64,000 bases of DNA from Zygotorulaspora mrakii (taxonomy: Eukaryota > Ascomycota > Saccharomycetes > Saccharomycetales > Saccharomycetaceae), in the NCBI RefSeq assembly GCF_013402915.1, contig NC_050724.1:1054001-1118000 (forward strand), in the 5' to 3' direction. Of this stretch, positions 27,921 through 37,948 are shown one piece after another. How positions within the stretch are numbered: the first letter of the stretch is position 1; every line of letters begins with the position of its first letter. The translations under genes were made by a program, and so were the position numbers. A model generated the notes under the pieces. It worked only from the letters and a program-made list of their open reading frames with translations. It made no database searches and was not told where the DNA came from.

Positions 27921-28838
27921 TTATTTGACGGTTTGACTGCGGATAAATGTGCAATTATCGAAGACATTACTAGGAGTCTCGTCATCTAAATTTAAACTCT
28001 TGATATTTTGCTCTAGCATTTGATCATCATCATCGGGTAGCAAATGCAGAGGACGCTCATAGTGAAAACCGTCAGAGGTATGGATGGAATGTGAATTACT
28101 GTTATGATGATGATTATGATGGTGGTGGTGGCGTTTTCGAGGAAAACGACATTTCCTACTTAGTACTTTTTTGGCATCGTTAACCACTATTTCTGTCTCG
28201 TGGCACGCACCACTTTTATCGATATCTCTTCTCATTACCGTTTCACTGAATTTCACAGACTTAAGACTTGAATTGCTAATCGTTTTTGTGCATATATCGT
28301 GACGTTCATCAAAGATAGATGAAGCATTTGAATCAAGGCTTGAAGAGTATTCATACGACTTTGCAAACACATCCTCCTCCTGGTACTCCGTAGTATCATT
28401 TTTGACATCGTCCAGAAGGTTTGTCTTTTGGAACTCAATCTGGTTTTCTTTTCCAGCCGATTTATTTTCGTACTGACCTGCTAAATCAGGCCCATAGAGA
28501 ACCGTTATATCAATCTCCTTGTCCCAGTTGATCGACAAGGGATCCACCTTCAAGGAATGCAATTTGTAATGTTCTATAGACCAGCGCCTCCACAGACAGT
28601 GGTGCAATCTAACCGAATACATGCTATAATCTTTGTCGTCTTCTATGCTGCAATTTGGTAAACGTAGCAGCTTGTGCTTTCTCATTTTCAACAGGAGCGA
28701 CCACGTTACTGGCATCTCTAGGTCATTTTGTTTAAACTCATGGTGGAAGTAATCTACTGCCGGCTTACTGTAATTCGTAATATTATCCAACAGCATAAGA
28801 TTTTGACGACATATAACTGAATCGTCCAGGCTCGTCAT
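27921..28838 (-). CDS. YKR075C: Reg1-like protein of unknown function (YKR075C/YOR062C family)
   Basis: A 305-residue protein, the single homologue of YKR075C and YOR062C, which resemble part of the Glc7 regulatory subunit Reg1. The N-terminal half has the fungal DUF1752-type motif (LHHCLWRRWSIEHYKL, about residues 78-93) and the strand-like NWDKEIDITVLYGPD. SLKSVKFSETV (about residues 192-202) contains a KxF core of the RVxF type used to dock protein phosphatase 1, an inference. A His-rich run (HHHHHNHHH) and an acidic tail follow. The upstream region has three Rgt1-like sites. Function remains unknown; the symbol marks the family. Confidence 0.85.
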   Translation of the reverse strand: MTSLDDSVICRQNLMLLDNITNYSKPAVDYFHHEFKQNDLEMPVTWSLLLKMRKHKLLRLPNCSIEDDKDYSMYSVRLHHCLWRRWSIEHYKLHSLKVDPLSINWDKEIDITVLYGPDLAGQYENKSAGKENQIEFQKTNLLDDVKNDTTEYQEEDVFAKSYEYSSSLDSNASSIFDERHDICTKTISNSSLKSVKFSETVMRRDIDKSGACHETEIVVNDAKKVLSRKCRFPRKRHHHHHNHHHNSNSHSIHTSDGFHYERPLHLLPDDDDQMLEQNIKSLNLDDETPSNVFDNCTFIRSQTVK

Positions 28839-29055
28839 GTTTTCTGTTCACTAATATCTATATGGCCGCAACAGGTATAGCACTGAGGCAAACATAGGAA
28901 ACTCAAAGGAAACACTACGATTTTAGATCCTGAGATATCAAGGTGAACTCTATATATACAGTTTTACTATTCTTTCCACTTGCCAACAACCAGTGAACTG
29001 GCACAGGTGGTACCCCGCTAAAATGTTCAAATATCTGAGAGAGAAAAGAACTCCT

Positions 29056-29195
29056 CGGAAAAATTATATCAGGAGGTTTTTCCGACCATAGCTACCTCGT
29101 TTCTTTTCCATTCTCAAAGCAAGCCCCCGTACCCGCGACAAACGTGTGCTCTCCTGCGCCATTTTACTGGCAGCATTTCTGCAAAAGTTTTTCCG
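29056..29195. promoter_or_regulatory. Three Rgt1-type CGGAAAA sites
   Basis: CGGANNA, the binding site of the glucose-responsive repressor Rgt1, occurs as CGGAAAA at 29056-29062 (plus), 29078-29084 (minus) and 29189-29195 (minus), 220-360 bp upstream of the Reg1-like gene. Multiple copies are typical of Rgt1 targets. YKR075C expression in S. cerevisiae is reported to depend on glucose and Rgt1, so the motif and annotation agree. Confidence 0.55.
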
Positions 29196-29408
29196 AAAAC
29201 CACTGACGTCCGAACTCCTAAAAGTCTCCACCAAAACCCCACCCCACCACCCGCACCTCGCAGCTTACAGCTTGCAGCTCCTTTAACGAACGGCTCTGAG
29301 AGTTCCGCTGCCTGTTTGCAGTCTTAGAGAATGGCGGGTCACCGGTGGCCAGGTGTTCCCCGCATGAGCACATTTTTTAACCCTCATGGCATTCATGCGT
29401 CACTGAGG

Positions 29409-29449
29409 GGCAGGTGGGGCAAGATGGCAGGTGGGGCAAGATGGCAGGT
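29409..29449 (+). repeat. 17-bp tandem repeat, about 2.4 copies
   Basis: GGCAGGTGGGGCAAGAT is repeated exactly at 29409-29425 and 29426-29442, with a third partial copy to 29449 before it dissolves into a G-rich GGTGGGG tract. A small G-rich minisatellite in the intergenic region. Confidence 0.85.
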
Positions 29450-29755
29450 GGTGGGGTGGGGGTGCTCCGTCGTTGCAAGGCGGATTGCCATCAAATGCAC
29501 GCACAGAAACCAACAGAAGAGGAGGAGAATGTCTCCTATTTTCTATGAACGAGGAGAATAAACTTACGATTTTCTTCCTCTTTGGGACAATAAAGTCAAC
29601 ACTGCTCGGAGAAGTCTGAGAAACCTGTTCAGGTAGTGTTCTGCTCTCCGTAGACAGTCATTCTTTCGTTGTTTTCTTCGTTCGCCTCCGGACGGCCACC
29701 ACCCACAGCCCCTGCTACTCGGAGAACTGCGGAAAGTCATGTTTCCGCAGTTGGG

Positions 29756-29868
29756 TTACCCGCAGATTGGTATGCGCGTTATATACGAGCCGGTTTCCTT
29801 TTTCGGTGCAGATATGTGTGGGTGCTGGTGGTATTTGTTTTTTCATGTGCGCTTGACGCCCATACATG
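29756..29868. promoter_or_regulatory. Reb1 and Rap1 sites of the RPL3 promoter
   Basis: TTACCCG, the Reb1 core, is at 29756-29762. ACGCCCATACAT at 29856-29867 is a good match to the Rap1 consensus ACACCCRYACAY. They lie about 315 and 215 bp upstream of the RPL3 ATG, the usual window for ribosomal protein gene activators. Confidence 0.6.
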
Positions 29869-30074
29869 TAGGTCATGTAGGTCAAAAACAGTCACATGAA
29901 AAATGTGGGCCTGAAAATTTTTTCATTCATGGTCTCTCGATCTTATGGCATCGGACTGTGTTGGAATATAAAGTAGTTAAGTTCTTCAATAGCAGTCAAA
30001 AATCTTTACTCTGTACCTGCATCTATTGATTGCTGTTAGAAAGGAATCACTGCACGAGTTCTATAAATTTTACA

Positions 30075-31238
30075 ATGTCTCACAGAAAGTTCGAAGCACC
30101 ACGTCACGGTCATTTAGGTTTCCTCCCAAGAAAGAGAGCTGCCTCCATCAGAGGTAGAGTTAAGTCTTTCCCAAAAGATGACAAATCTAAGTCTGTTGCT
30201 TTGACCTCTTTCTTAGGTTACAAGGCTGGTATGACCACCATTGTCAGAGATTTGGACAGACCAGGTTCTAAATTCCACAAGCGTGAAATTGTTGAAGCTG
30301 TTTCGGTCGTTGACACCCCACCAATCGTTGTTGTTGGTGTTGTTGGTTACGTTGAAACCCCAAGAGGTTTGAGATCTTTGACCACCGTCTGGGCTGAACA
30401 CTTGTCTGATGAGATCAAGAGAAAATTCTACAAGAACTGGTATAAGTCCAAGAAGAAGGCTTTCACCAAGTACTCTTCTAAGTATGCTAATGAAGGTTCT
30501 CAAATTGAAAGAGAATTGGCAAGAATCAAGAAGTACGCTACTGTCGTCAGAGTCTTGGCCCACACTCAAATCAGAAAGACCCCATTGGCTCAAAAGAAAG
30601 CTCACCTTGCTGAAATTCAATTGAACGGTGGCTCTATCTCTGAAAAGGTTGACTGGGCTCGTGAACATTTCGAAAAGACTGTCTCTGTTGACTCTGTTTT
30701 CGAACAAAACGAAATGATCGACGTTGTTGCCGTCACCAAGGGTCACGGTTTCGAAGGTGTTACCCACAGATGGGGTACCAAGAGATTACCAAGAAAGACT
30801 CACAGAGGTTTGAGAAAGGTTGCTTGTATCGGTGCTTGGCATCCAGCCCACGTTATGTGGTCCGTTGCTAGAGCTGGTCAAAGAGGTTACCACCACAGAA
30901 CCTCTATTAACCACAAGGTTTACAGAGTCGGTAAGGGTGACGATGAAGGTAACGCTTCTACCAACTTCGACAGAACCAAGAAGAACATCACTCCAATGGG
31001 TGGTTTCGTTGCTTACGGTGCTGTCGCTAACGATTTCGTTATGGTCAAGGGTTCTATCCCAGGTACCAGAAAGAGAATTGTTACTTTGAGAAAATCTTTG
31101 TACACCAACACCTCCAGAAAGGCTTTGGAAGAAGTTAACTTGAAATGGATTGACACTGCTTCCAAATTCGGTAAGGGTAGATTCCAAACTCCTGCTGAAA
31201 AGCACGCTTTCTTGGGTACTTTGAAGAAGGATTTATAA
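30075..31238 (+). CDS. RPL3: 60S ribosomal protein L3 (uL3)
   Basis: A 387-residue ribosomal protein, identical in length to S. cerevisiae Rpl3, that reaches to the peptidyl transferase centre. The sequence begins [20 protein letters not shown] and contains the basic-thumb and central extension region with [20 protein letters not shown] and [13 protein letters not shown] (the His modified by Hpm1 in S. cerevisiae lies in this segment). Codon use is extremely biased (AGA, GGT, TTG, AAG), unlike its neighbours, as expected for very high expression. The ATG at 30075 is used; 15 open codons upstream start at a non-ATG. No intron. Confidence 0.99.
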   Translation: MSHRKFEAPRHGHLGFLPRKRAASIRGRVKSFPKDDKSKSVALTSFLGYKAGMTTIVRDLDRPGSKFHKREIVEAVSVVDTPPIVVVGVVGYVETPRGLRSLTTVWAEHLSDEIKRKFYKNWYKSKKKAFTKYSSKYANEGSQIERELARIKKYATVVRVLAHTQIRKTPLAQKKAHLAEIQLNGGSISEKVDWAREHFEKTVSVDSVFEQNEMIDVVAVTKGHGFEGVTHRWGTKRLPRKTHRGLRKVACIGAWHPAHVMWSVARAGQRGYHHRTSINHKVYRVGKGDDEGNASTNFDRTKKNITPMGGFVAYGAVANDFVMVKGSIPGTRKRIVTLRKSLYTNTSRKALEEVNLKWIDTASKFGKGRFQTPAEKHAFLGTLKKDL

Positions 31239-31277
31239 GCGATTTAATGGAAGAATATACTTTATATTTTTAAATAC

Positions 31278-31868
31278 TTAATTTAATCTTCTCCTTTTCC
31301 CTTTTTTATTATTTCTTCTTTTCTTTGTTTGCACTTGCTTCTTGCATGATTCACTACAGAACCATTCGCCTTGCGGTGGTTTTGAAATCCCAACACAACC
31401 ATAATGAAACCATTCTATGGGACACTTCGGATTATCGCAAGCAATCATTGCTCCATATGAGACTTTGTGGCATATACAGTATGTCTTTGCATTTTCATCG
31501 GTATCGTTGTTTCGTACTTTTACATTTGACGACACTTTTTCATCTCCATCTCGTGTTGTTTGCTGTTTTAAGTTTAGCTTTATTGTCAGCTTAGGTAGGG
31601 CTCGATCATTTTTCTCCATCATCGCTTCATACTTTTTCCTGATTGACATCAGCAAAAGCAATTCTTGTCTATGGGAAGTGAGAGCGTGAATTCTTTCGTT
31701 CACGAGATCGCACAGCAGCTGGCTCTGCGACATCATCTGTGCATTTGACCACTCATATTTTTCTATCGAGTCTCTTTGTAAATCCAAGGATTGCAAAATC
31801 CACAGAGTGCGAATCAGCTCGCAAGGGAAATGGTCCAGTGTATTCAGGAAGTTGTAGCGAATATCCAT
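31278..31868 (-). CDS. YNG1: ING-family PHD protein of the NuA3 histone acetyltransferase
   Basis: A 196-residue ING protein. The N-terminal helical ING domain begins [22 protein letters not shown] and the C-terminal PHD finger (about residues 133-180) has the full Cys4-His-Cys3 ladder [31 protein letters not shown]. cerevisiae Yng1 (219 residues) uses this finger to bind H3K4me3 and anchor NuA3. Short N-terminal sequence compared with Yng1: no in-frame ATG lies upstream before a stop, so 31868 is the start. A poly-basic tail follows. It is convergent with RPL3 at 39 bp, as YOR063W-YOR064C are. Confidence 0.95.
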   Translation of the reverse strand: MDIRYNFLNTLDHFPCELIRTLWILQSLDLQRDSIEKYEWSNAQMMSQSQLLCDLVNERIHALTSHRQELLLLMSIRKKYEAMMEKNDRALPKLTIKLNLKQQTTRDGDEKVSSNVKVRNNDTDENAKTYCICHKVSYGAMIACDNPKCPIEWFHYGCVGISKPPQGEWFCSESCKKQVQTKKRRNNKKGKRRRLN

Positions 31869-33432
31869 CTCATGCTGCTGCTTTCTCTCTTGTGATGAGG
31901 CTACTACTTAGTGCATTAAGTTTTACCATCTGTTTCCATCGGTGATAAAACTGTTCTAATTTCCCAGAAAAATGAAAGGTAGTGTCGTCACGTGATGAGG
32001 TGATAATGTCTTGATATTCGAGATAAGGCACAGTGTTACAGCAGTTTTTCCCTTGTTTTACAGGGTTGAGAGTGCTGATCGCTGGTATCCTGAAGAAAAT
32101 AGTATTACTTTTCGGTTTTCTATTCTAAATCTATTGTTTTGTTATCAAAGCAGTATTTTCCAAATTTTGCTCGCCACATTTAAAAAAGATCGTTAATATA
32201 TCAAGACATAAATATTAATGAACGAACAAAGAGCATCTCATCACGAAGTAAGTCAACCATTCTGGATATGTATAGCCTTCCAATGGTTGCTTGCTCAAAC
32301 ACGAAGATATTCGAATGCTCGCCTGTCACTTACACGGAGCGAAGCAAATGGTGGGGCAACCTCTGAAAAATGTGCCTGTGGTGGTACCTAACGGACTACT
32401 TTCTTACTTGAACGAATAAGTGGCAGACGAAGGGATTTTTTTTTGCCCTCTCGAAGTCAAAGATCCCGAAATACCACGCTTGAGCTGTTCTTTGAAAGGC
32501 TCGTAGATTGCCATCCGCCAAATAATCCATTCCTCTCGAGACCACCAATTCACGATAACGTCTTTGCTAGCAAGCAAAACTCCTCCGCCGGAGAGATTGC
32601 TGACGCCATCCACCGAATAATGCATTTCGGACACAGGGCGACATACGGAGCAGTGCGAGACTCCGAACAGATGAAATCCATATTGTAGAGGCAAACACAA
32701 GAACAATAAGTGACACAATCACCACGCTTGCTAAGACTTACTCCTGAATTAATTTGGCTCAGCAGTAAGCTATATTTACCAATTCGTGAATGAGATTACT
32801 TATTCGTAAACTACTTCGATATATTAATAAATGTGGGCGACACAAAATCCCAAAGAGGAAATCGCTGAATCCAACTGCTCGAAAAGGAAAATACCGTCAA
32901 TAGCGATCTGTGTTTGTGATCCTGTGCGTCATGTGACCCCGAACCAATCAACGTCAAGAAAAAAAGCAGCTTGAAACGACTACGTAACAAGCGATATGTC
33001 TCATTGTATAGTTTGTTTCGATGAGCTCAGCGATTCTTCCCAGTTTGCCCGCAGATCGATTGGTTCAAGCTACCGGAAAAGCGATAATACCGAACTACAA
33101 GCTGGAAAAAAAATGAAAAAAGCGTATTGGGAGTATCTGGGAATATCTGTTACAATTGATATATTGTTGATACATTTCGGTGAACCTAATTCTTTAGATT
33201 GACAAGGAATCAGTAGCATCAGTTAGTGGTGAATTTTTGGGAGAAAAGTATAGTTTGATAGAATTGTTTTTTTCTGGGCAAGTGATATCTTCGAGCCAAT
33301 ATCTCTATTTATTTGTTACTCCCTCGGCGATCCATTGATCTCTTTATTTATTGTAGCACCTATATTCCTTAAAACAGGGCCGTTCCGTAAAGCTACTAGC
33401 ACAAATATCTGCACATTGCACTCCTAGTAAAG
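31869..33432. other. Long YNG1-CYT1 divergent intergenic region
   Basis: About 1.56 kb with no gene I can support. Short open frames (32404-32718 minus, 32443-32688 plus, 32996-33202 plus) lack conservation I can see; two start at non-ATG codons and the last overlaps the apparent CYT1 control sites. An unusually long spacer for this compact region, so a lost gene or an untranslated RNA cannot be excluded. Confidence 0.5.
32944..33092. promoter_or_regulatory. CCAAT box and Hap1-like site upstream of CYT1
   Basis: CCAAT at 32944-32948 is the Hap2/3/4/5 core. On the minus strand CGGTATTATCGC (33081-33092) nearly matches the Hap1 consensus CGGNNNTANCGG and contains the TATTATCGC heart of the S. 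cerevisiae CYC7 site. S. cerevisiae CYT1 is controlled by both Hap1 and the Hap2/3/4/5 complex. The sites are 490 and 345 bp before the ATG. Confidence 0.5.
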
Positions 33433-34341
33433 ATGTTTTCTCAGTTCTCAAGACGTGTCGCTCACAGGGGTTTGTCCACGGCGTCCAAGGTCAGTGGTAA
33501 CAGCGCCAAGTTGGGTAGAAAAATTTTAATCGGTAGTTCGATTGTCAGTGGTTTAGGTGCGTCTGCAATGTTATATGCGGACTCTTTAACAGCGGAAGCT
33601 ATGACTGCTGCAGAACACGGGTTGCACCCACCAGCATACGCGTGGTCCCACAACGGTCCTTTGGAGACTTTTGATCATGCTTCTATCAGAAGAGGCTACC
33701 AAGTGTATCGTGAGGTCTGTGCAGCTTGCCACTCTCTTGATAGAGTCGCTTGGAGAACGCTAGTTGGTGTCTCTCACACAAACGTAGAAGTTCGTGACAT
33801 GGCAGCTGAATTTGAGTACGACGATGAACCGGATGAGCAAGGTAATCCAAAGAAGAGACCCGGTAAGCTAGCAGATTACATTCCAGGTCCTTATCCAAAC
33901 GAGCAAGCCGCAAGAGCTGCTAACCAAGGTGCTTTGCCACCTGACTTGTCGTTAATTGTCAAGGCCAGACACGGTGGTTGCGATTACATCTTTTCCCTAT
34001 TAACTGGTTATCCCGAAGAGCCTCCAGCGGGTATTGTTTTACCACCAGGCGCCAACTATAATCCTTACTTCCCAGGTGGCTCTATTGCAATGGCAAGAGT
34101 GCTATTTGACGATCTGGTTGAATACGAGGATGGTACCCCTGCAACTACTTCCCAAATGGCTAAAGATGTCACAACATTCTTAAATTGGTGTGCTGAACCA
34201 GAACATGATGACAGAAAGAGATTAGGACTAAAGGCAATCCTGGTATTATCGTCCTTATACTTATTATCCGTTTGGATTAAGAAATTCAAATGGGCTGCTG
34301 TCAAGAATAGAAAATTTGTTTTCAATCCACCAAAGAAATAA
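33433..34341 (+). CDS. CYT1: Mitochondrial cytochrome c1
   Basis: A 302-residue subunit of respiratory complex III that passes electrons from the Rieske protein to cytochrome c. The N-terminus is a bipartite presequence: basic (FSQFSRRVAHRGLSTASK) then hydrophobic (ILIGSSIVSGLGASAMLYA), for sorting to the intermembrane space. Haem is bound at VCAACHSLDR (Cys96, Cys99, His100). The distal Met ligand is likely in GSIAMAR. A C-terminal membrane anchor (LGLKAILVLSSLYLLSVWIKK) ends in a basic tail. Length compares with 309 in S. cerevisiae. Confidence 0.98.
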   Translation: MFSQFSRRVAHRGLSTASKVSGNSAKLGRKILIGSSIVSGLGASAMLYADSLTAEAMTAAEHGLHPPAYAWSHNGPLETFDHASIRRGYQVYREVCAACHSLDRVAWRTLVGVSHTNVEVRDMAAEFEYDDEPDEQGNPKKRPGKLADYIPGPYPNEQAARAANQGALPPDLSLIVKARHGGCDYIFSLLTGYPEEPPAGIVLPPGANYNPYFPGGSIAMARVLFDDLVEYEDGTPATTSQMAKDVTTFLNWCAEPEHDDRKRLGLKAILVLSSLYLLSVWIKKFKWAAVKNRKFVFNPPKK

Positions 34342-34819
34342 TTGAAATAATAATTTTAAGATTATCTCATCAGCATGTAAAAAAGAACAACAATCAAATG
34401 ACTTAAATTTAAAAAAAAAAGACCAAATAAAGCAAAATACTATTCTGTAATGTCAAAGACTTATTTATTCCATATTACTATTACAAATACAACTATTACC
34501 TCAAATTACAAAACGAAATTACTTTTTACATATGTGATCCTAAATTACAAATCTATGATTAACTGCCTCGTTTCAAAAGGCCATTTCTTGTACTGATTGT
34601 TCTTGCAGAGACAGCTTTTTCAACTCATTAAACTTAGCCCATAAGTGCGTGGCGGAGAAGAGTTGCTAAATTGCTAATTCGCTTTGTAAACCTCTACTAA
34701 GCAATTTGATGTCCCTTAGGGGACACTGGAAAAATATAAAAATAAAGAAAACCGCAATGTTGAACACACTTTGTAAAGCTAAATAATGTTGGTAATTCAT
34801 CAATAAATATTCTTTTAGC
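34342..34819. other. CYT1-ECM4 intergenic region
   Basis: This 478 bp AT-rich spacer holds the CYT1 terminator region and the ECM4 promoter. The minus strand has two consecutive open stretches in one frame separated by a TAG followed by CAA (34666-34668), ending at 34573. I see no recognisable gene and record the frame as a finding. Confidence 0.5.
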
Positions 34820-35932
34820 ATGTCCAAACAGTGGGCAGATAGCACGGATGGTAGTTTCAAGAGACAAGTCTCCTCTTTTCAAGAAGTTATCTCCCCTTCG
34901 CATCCCATTTACAAGCCAGCAAAGAATAGGTACTGGTTATATGTGTCGTTAGCATGCCCTTGGGCTCATAGAACATTGATCACTCGAGCTTTAAAAGGCT
35001 TAACAGCTGTTATTGGTGTAAGCGTCGTTCATTGGCATTTGGACTCGGAGGGCTGGCGATTTTTAACAGCTGATCAAGCAACAAGAGAAAGAGCCGATAA
35101 GGATGCTTCATATTATGAACCAGCAGGCGGAATTACGACCGCAACCCTAGATTACTCCAACCCTCAGGCTAAAGTAGCAAATAATAGTGCAAGAATGTTC
35201 GTCGATTCAACTTTCGATCCTAATGAGCAGTTCGAAAGACTGAGCCAGCTGTATTTGAAGACGGATCCAAATTATCGTGCCAGATATACGGTCCCGGTCC
35301 TGTGGGACACACAGACGCAAACAATTGTTTCTAATGAAAGCGCACAAATTATCAGAACTTTGAATAGTGGTGTTTTTGACGAATTTGCTGATCCTGGCAC
35401 AGAACCTATCGAACTAGTGCCCAAAAATTTAGAACGCGAAATAGATGAAATAAACGCCTGGGTATACGATAACATCAACAATGGTGTCTACAAAGCAGGT
35501 TTCGCCGAAAAAGCGGATATCTACGAAAAGGAAGTCGCTAACGTATTCGAGCACTTGGATAAAGCGGAAAAAATACTAAAGGACAGGCATGAAGCTCTTG
35601 TAGAGAAGCATGGGAAAAACAACATCACCGATATATTGGACGACTACTTTCTTGCAGGCAATCAATTGACCGAGGCTGACGTGAGACTGTACCCTACAAT
35701 TGCTCGTTTTGATCCTGTGTATGTTCAACATTTCAAGTGTAACTTAACGACTATCAGAGATGGCTATCCGTACATCAGTTTGTGGTTGAGAAATCTGTAC
35801 TGGGGAAATGATGCCTTCAGATTGACGACAGATTTTAATCATATAAAACTACACTACACACGTTCGCACACAAGACTCAACCCACTAGGAATTACTCCAT
35901 TGGGTCCTAGACCAGATATTCTGCAACTATGA
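34820..35932 (+). CDS. ECM4: Omega-class glutathione transferase / glutathionyl-hydroquinone reductase
   Basis: A 370-residue enzyme, identical in length to S. cerevisiae Ecm4 (Gto2). Xi/omega-type glutathione transferases of this kind use a catalytic Cys, here Cys46 in YVSLACPWAHRTLITR, to reduce glutathionyl-hydroquinones. Other landmarks are VVHWHLDSEGWRF, TVPVLWDTQTQTIVSNESAQIIR (glutathione-binding region) and YFLAGNQLTEADVRLYPTI in the helical domain. Placed after CYT1 and before the MSA gene; S. cerevisiae has ECM4-MSA2 (YKR076W-YKR077W) and CYT1-MSA1 on separate chromosomes. Confidence 0.97.
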   Translation: MSKQWADSTDGSFKRQVSSFQEVISPSHPIYKPAKNRYWLYVSLACPWAHRTLITRALKGLTAVIGVSVVHWHLDSEGWRFLTADQATRERADKDASYYEPAGGITTATLDYSNPQAKVANNSARMFVDSTFDPNEQFERLSQLYLKTDPNYRARYTVPVLWDTQTQTIVSNESAQIIRTLNSGVFDEFADPGTEPIELVPKNLEREIDEINAWVYDNINNGVYKAGFAEKADIYEKEVANVFEHLDKAEKILKDRHEALVEKHGKNNITDILDDYFLAGNQLTEADVRLYPTIARFDPVYVQHFKCNLTTIRDGYPYISLWLRNLYWGNDAFRLTTDFNHIKLHYTRSHTRLNPLGITPLGPRPDILQL

Positions 35933-36048
35933 ATCTGAAAGGCCCAGCTTCTAGTTAGGTTTATATTACTAGAAGAGAATATATAAGTTGAAAGTTTTTT
36001 TTTTTAATTATGCAGCCATTAATATAAAATGTGTCAGCGCTTAAGCTG

Positions 36049-36068
36049 ACGCGTGTCATAGTTACCCG
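36049..36068. promoter_or_regulatory. MluI-type (MCB) and Reb1 sites upstream of the MSA gene
   Basis: ACGCGT at 36049-36054 is an MBF-type element and TTACCCG at 36062-36068 is a Reb1 core, 240-260 bp before the ATG. The MCB overlaps a short inverted repeat, GTCAGC/GCTGAC, at 36033-36050. A single MCB is weak evidence for G1 control. Confidence 0.4.
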
Positions 36069-36307
36069 TTTGGCGATAATACTACCCTTTCAGGTAAAGT
36101 AAGATGACCTCGCGTGAATCGGAAGAAAACTAATTTGAGGTATCTTCTGAAACAGCGAGTTATAACCTTCATCTCTACTCTTAAGAAAGGAATAAGATAG
36201 TGTGTGATAGCCTGCACTTTTTCAACTGCCGAATACGCAATAAGTCTGATAAACGGGCAAGGAATATCGAGTGCAAGTGGGAGTAAGTGTATAACCGCAA
36301 TTGTCAG

Positions 36308-37948
36308 ATGGAAAAACCTGTAAGAAAAAGAGGCAGACCACCAATCACTAAGGATTATAAGAATCCTCTAGAGAGTCCAATGGCGCACTCGTCGTTGAAA
36401 GTTCAAAAGCTGGGAGCGCAAGGATTTTCTCGACCAATGATGAAGGTCGGACAACTGACCCCTTCTCCTAGGAACAGAAGAACTAGCAGTAGCAGCGCAG
36501 GAAGCTGTGGGGGTAGTTCAATCATGGAAGAAACTGTTTCAGGTTTGCAGGGATCTAACAGCAAAAGAGGAAGATTCAGAGGAGTTCTTCTGACCACACC
36601 GACCAAAATCAACGCGGGTGTATCAACATCCTCTACACCATCCTCTAATGATAGCATGTTTCAGTCGTCATCAAGAATGATATTAAAGAGCTCACCACCT
36701 TCAGTTTCTTCACCGCTATCAGAGACGATGGAATCTAAAGAGTTCAACCATATGAGCAGTTCGCAACTTTTTAAGTTTGCTTTGACCATAGGGGATAACG
36801 GAAGGGCCTCCATTGCTGGGTCTTCTCCACTTACTACGCCTAAAAAAGAGCTGCGTCCAATTCTGCCTGAGCACGCAAAGGTTGATTCGACATCGAAAAA
36901 AGCTACAGAAGGTCAATCTCGATCAGGAACTACTTATGAGAAAAAACGCGTATTGAGTTTACTGAGACAAATGAGAAATGGTCCTAGCAGCTCAAAACAC
37001 TTGAAGAACTTCCGTAGAAGTGAGCAGGTGCAGAGCAAAAAATCTCAAGATACTTTCAAGGTAATGGATCTGCAAAGGTATGATAGCTCTCCTGTCAAAA
37101 TGTCAAAGAATGCAGAAAAAAATAATTGCCAACTCTCGCCAAGTGTTTATATTCCAAAATCTCCGCAATTCCCCTCAACTCCAAGAGCCTCATTTCCAAT
37201 GCGAACTGGCCTTACACCGAACGTAGGAATTGATCAAGTTTTATTGGATATTGTTTCCTCTCCAAGGGCAGGTATTTTGACTGGAAACGACGGTCATATC
37301 ATAACATTGTCACCAAGAGGCAGATCACTTTCAAAATCTGCGGGCTTAAATAGAACCGCTCAGCAGCAGCAATTCGAACAGCAGCAACAGCAGCAGCAGT
37401 ATGTTTTCAAGTTTTCCAGTGCTGATCCATTACTTATGACAGACGATGTAGAGGGAAGCTGGTCGGAAGTTATTTACAACCACGTTCCATCGTCTCCTAA
37501 ACATCAAATCTGTTTCAATACTCCTCCATCCTGGATGAATCTGGGATCACCAAAAGCTTTCACACCTTTAAGAAGGGATTCAAACACAATTCTAATCTCG
37601 GCCTGTCAAAGCTCGGGTGCTGAAGCTATTTCACAGGTACCTATTGACATGGCAAATCTAAAAAATTATTCTTCGAATAACCAATCAATATCAAGCTCTA
37701 CGCGCAAAGGTGATAACACAAAACCCTCGACTCCAGACGTTCAACAATTTACCATGCCAACAATGATAGAATGCACACCCCTTATACATCAACCAATGAG
37801 CGGTACCCTAAACTCTAAATGTTCAAGTGAGTTAACGCCAGTTGGAAGTTCAAATGATGCCAGGAAACATGTTCCCAAGCCAGTGACTATGGCATTTGAA
37901 CAAGAGGATGCTGTTGTGGCATTGAAGAAATTGATTACAGAGCGTTAG
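36308..37948 (+). CDS. MSA1: MBF/SBF-associated activator Msa1/Msa2
   Basis: A 546-residue regulator of G1-specific transcription, single homologue of Msa1 and Msa2. The N-terminus VRKRGRPPITKDYKNPLESPMAHSS matches both S. cerevisiae proteins and looks like an AT-hook (KRGRPP). Conserved islands separated by disordered Ser/Pro-rich sequence follow: RFRGVLLTTPTK, YEKKRVLSLLRQM, FPMRTGLTPNVGIDQ, YVFKFSSADPLLMTDD, ICFNTPPSWMNLGSP and a C-terminal ALKKLI. Many S/TP sites suit Cdk control. A short poly-Gln run lies at about residues 356-370. The ATG at 36308 is used because the frame's earlier start is GTG. Confidence 0.92.
   Translation: MEKPVRKRGRPPITKDYKNPLESPMAHSSLKVQKLGAQGFSRPMMKVGQLTPSPRNRRTSSSSAGSCGGSSIMEETVSGLQGSNSKRGRFRGVLLTTPTKINAGVSTSSTPSSNDSMFQSSSRMILKSSPPSVSSPLSETMESKEFNHMSSSQLFKFALTIGDNGRASIAGSSPLTTPKKELRPILPEHAKVDSTSKKATEGQSRSGTTYEKKRVLSLLRQMRNGPSSSKHLKNFRRSEQVQSKKSQDTFKVMDLQRYDSSPVKMSKNAEKNNCQLSPSVYIPKSPQFPSTPRASFPMRTGLTPNVGIDQVLLDIVSSPRAGILTGNDGHIITLSPRGRSLSKSAGLNRTAQQQQFEQQQQQQQYVFKFSSADPLLMTDDVEGSWSEVIYNHVPSSPKHQICFNTPPSWMNLGSPKAFTPLRRDSNTILISACQSSGAEAISQVPIDMANLKNYSSNNQSISSSTRKGDNTKPSTPDVQQFTMPTMIECTPLIHQPMSGTLNSKCSSELTPVGSSNDARKHVPKPVTMAFEQEDAVVALKKLITER

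Larger units (their letters stand above)
28839..30074. other. Long divergent promoter region between the Reg1-like gene and RPL3
   Basis: About 1.2 kb without a supported gene. The left part holds Rgt1-like sites, the middle is G-rich with a short tandem repeat (29409-29449), and the right part carries Reb1 and Rap1 sites of the RPL3 promoter. Short open frames in 29331-30029 have no protein character and overlap these sites. Confidence 0.6.

Noticed and set aside
30213..31205. Long antisense frames across RPL3
   Set aside because: They arise from the extreme codon bias of RPL3, which avoids stops on the opposite strand.
32996..33202. A 68-codon frame starting MSHCIVCFDELSD, reminiscent of the start of a RING finger
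   Set aside because: Only the first Cys pair is present and the rest degenerates; the frame overlaps the Hap1-like site of the CYT1 promoter.
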